NCBI GenBank assembly: GCA_019918135.1
Contig: WBZZ01005613.1
Location: forward strand, 1 to 64,000
Origin: Paulinella micropora
Taxonomy: Eukaryota > Cercozoa > Imbricatea > Euglyphida > Paulinellidae
DNA: 64,000 bases
Reading direction: 5' to 3'
The notes below the pieces were generated by a model. It was not told where the DNA came from, made no database searches, and saw only the letters and a program-made list of their open reading frames with translations. This document shows, piece by piece, positions 63,504 to 64,000 of this stretch. Each line of letters starts with the position of its first letter. Position 1 is the stretch's first letter. The position numbers were made by a program, and so were the translations under genes.

Positions 63504-64000
63504 ACATTTCCTCCCTCCCTAAATTTCTTTCCCGAGCGTGCTTTGGCGCGGCCCCCCCCTTTTACACACAGCGGCCCCCCCCCTCATACACATACTCCCT
63601 CTCTTCCCCCTCCCCGCGCCTGTCCGACTTCGCAATCTGCTTTCTCACAGTTTTTCTTCTTTTCTGTGTGTCTTTTTTTTGGTGATGTGTGACCGGCCCC
63701 CCCCCCCCCTTTCGACCCCCCTTTCTGTCTGTCAACATTCACAATGGGCAGGGCCACGCTAAGCGACAAAGCCCCTAAAAGAATGGGAGTGCCGGTTTCT
63801 GTTCACGCACGAAGAAAGAGTCCGGACTTGTGTTCCATTAGCTAAGCTGTTGCAAATCTGGTGGGATTTTATAAAACAAAATAGTCTGTACCAATGTTTA
63901 CCACAACAGCCAATCTTTTAATTAAAAAAAAACAGTAAGCGAAAAATCTAATGCGAGGGGACTAGGCCTGCCGGGGGTTGGACGAAATTTGAAAGTAAGC
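63504..64000. other. Gap at the window end with GG-C-run motifs
   Basis: GG plus C runs at 63550-63559, 63573-63583 and 63695-63709, so the virus-like signature continues upstream of zinc-finger gene 2. The last 200 bases are A/T-richer, without a supported gene; the element's right boundary is not reached. Confidence 0.5.

Larger units (their letters stand above)
15500..64000. mobile_element. Giant-virus-like integrated element (fossil), continuing past the window
   Basis: From about 15.5 kb to the window end the sequence is packed with intron-free genes on both strands. The gene set (XPG/FEN1-like and XPF-like nucleases, tyrosine recombinase, probable RNA polymerase subunit, RING, Kelch, F-box/LRR proteins, large Thr/Ser/Pro-linker surface protein, signal-peptide membrane proteins) is the kind found in nucleocytoplasmic large DNA viruses and not in a protist chromosome arm. 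Gaps carry a repeated G-run/CC signature. About half the loci look whole and at least ten carry one or more breaks. No major capsid, polymerase B or packaging ATPase is in view, so the family is unassigned. An unknown large eukaryotic mobile element is the alternative. Confidence 0.65.

Noticed and set aside
63780-64000. Start of another gene or the element's terminal repeat at the window end
   Set aside because: No frame with coding character and no match to the sequence near 15.5 kb that I can see.

Overview
This window looks like nuclear DNA of a unicellular eukaryote that carries a long giant-virus-like insertion. From 1 to about 15.5 kb it has ordinary eukaryotic genome features: a decayed Ty1/copia element (1-2593), a 330-bp inverted-repeat element (4640-4969), a tRNA-derived SINE (5281-5549), many microsatellites, one five-exon gene for a coiled-coil protein whose four introns all sit in phase 1 (8431-10932), and the 3' part of a Ty3/gypsy pol gene (13055-15500, minus strand). 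Species cannot be read from this alone. The mix of microsatellites, retroelements and an integrated giant virus would fit an ichthyosporean, amoeba, oomycete or similar protist.

At about 15.5 kb the character changes abruptly and stays changed to the window end. Genes become dense, intron-free and GC-rich, lie on both strands, and are separated by short gaps full of homopolymer runs. A signature of 8-16 G followed by CC (or its complement) recurs in these gaps at least 14 times. Recognisable products are: an XPG/FEN1-like nuclease (19637-20860), an ERCC4/XPF-type nuclease (24923-26023), a tyrosine recombinase (41030-42268), a probable RPB3/RpoD-like RNA polymerase subunit that ends in about ten RNA-polymerase-II-CTD-like heptads (45051-46502), a RING protein (47974-49600), a Kelch remnant (53508-53648), six F-box/LRR or LRR loci, a large threonine/serine/proline-linker surface-like protein with an EGF-like motif (32146-37170), a repeated FW-SW-module locus (37813-40592), and several membrane proteins. 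About half of the loci look whole and the rest are broken, so the block reads as a decaying viral fossil. No major capsid protein, DNA polymerase B or packaging ATPase lies in the window, so its family is not settled.

The block is framed by two related genes in convergent orientation (17147-19357 plus; 61046-63461 minus). Each encodes a Cys/His N-terminal domain, eleven C2H2 fingers and a C-terminal domain resembling PD-(D/E)XK/Vsr-like nucleases: in effect a natural zinc-finger nuclease. Beside the second copy lies a 1.4-kb array with twelve TGTCGCGA boxes and four long hairpin modules (59521-60915), and a degenerate counterpart (one box plus a hairpin) precedes the first copy. Zinc-finger nuclease, repeat array, recombinase and two structure-specific nucleases together suggest a replication, integration or self-targeting system, which is the most interesting content here. 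That functional link is inference.
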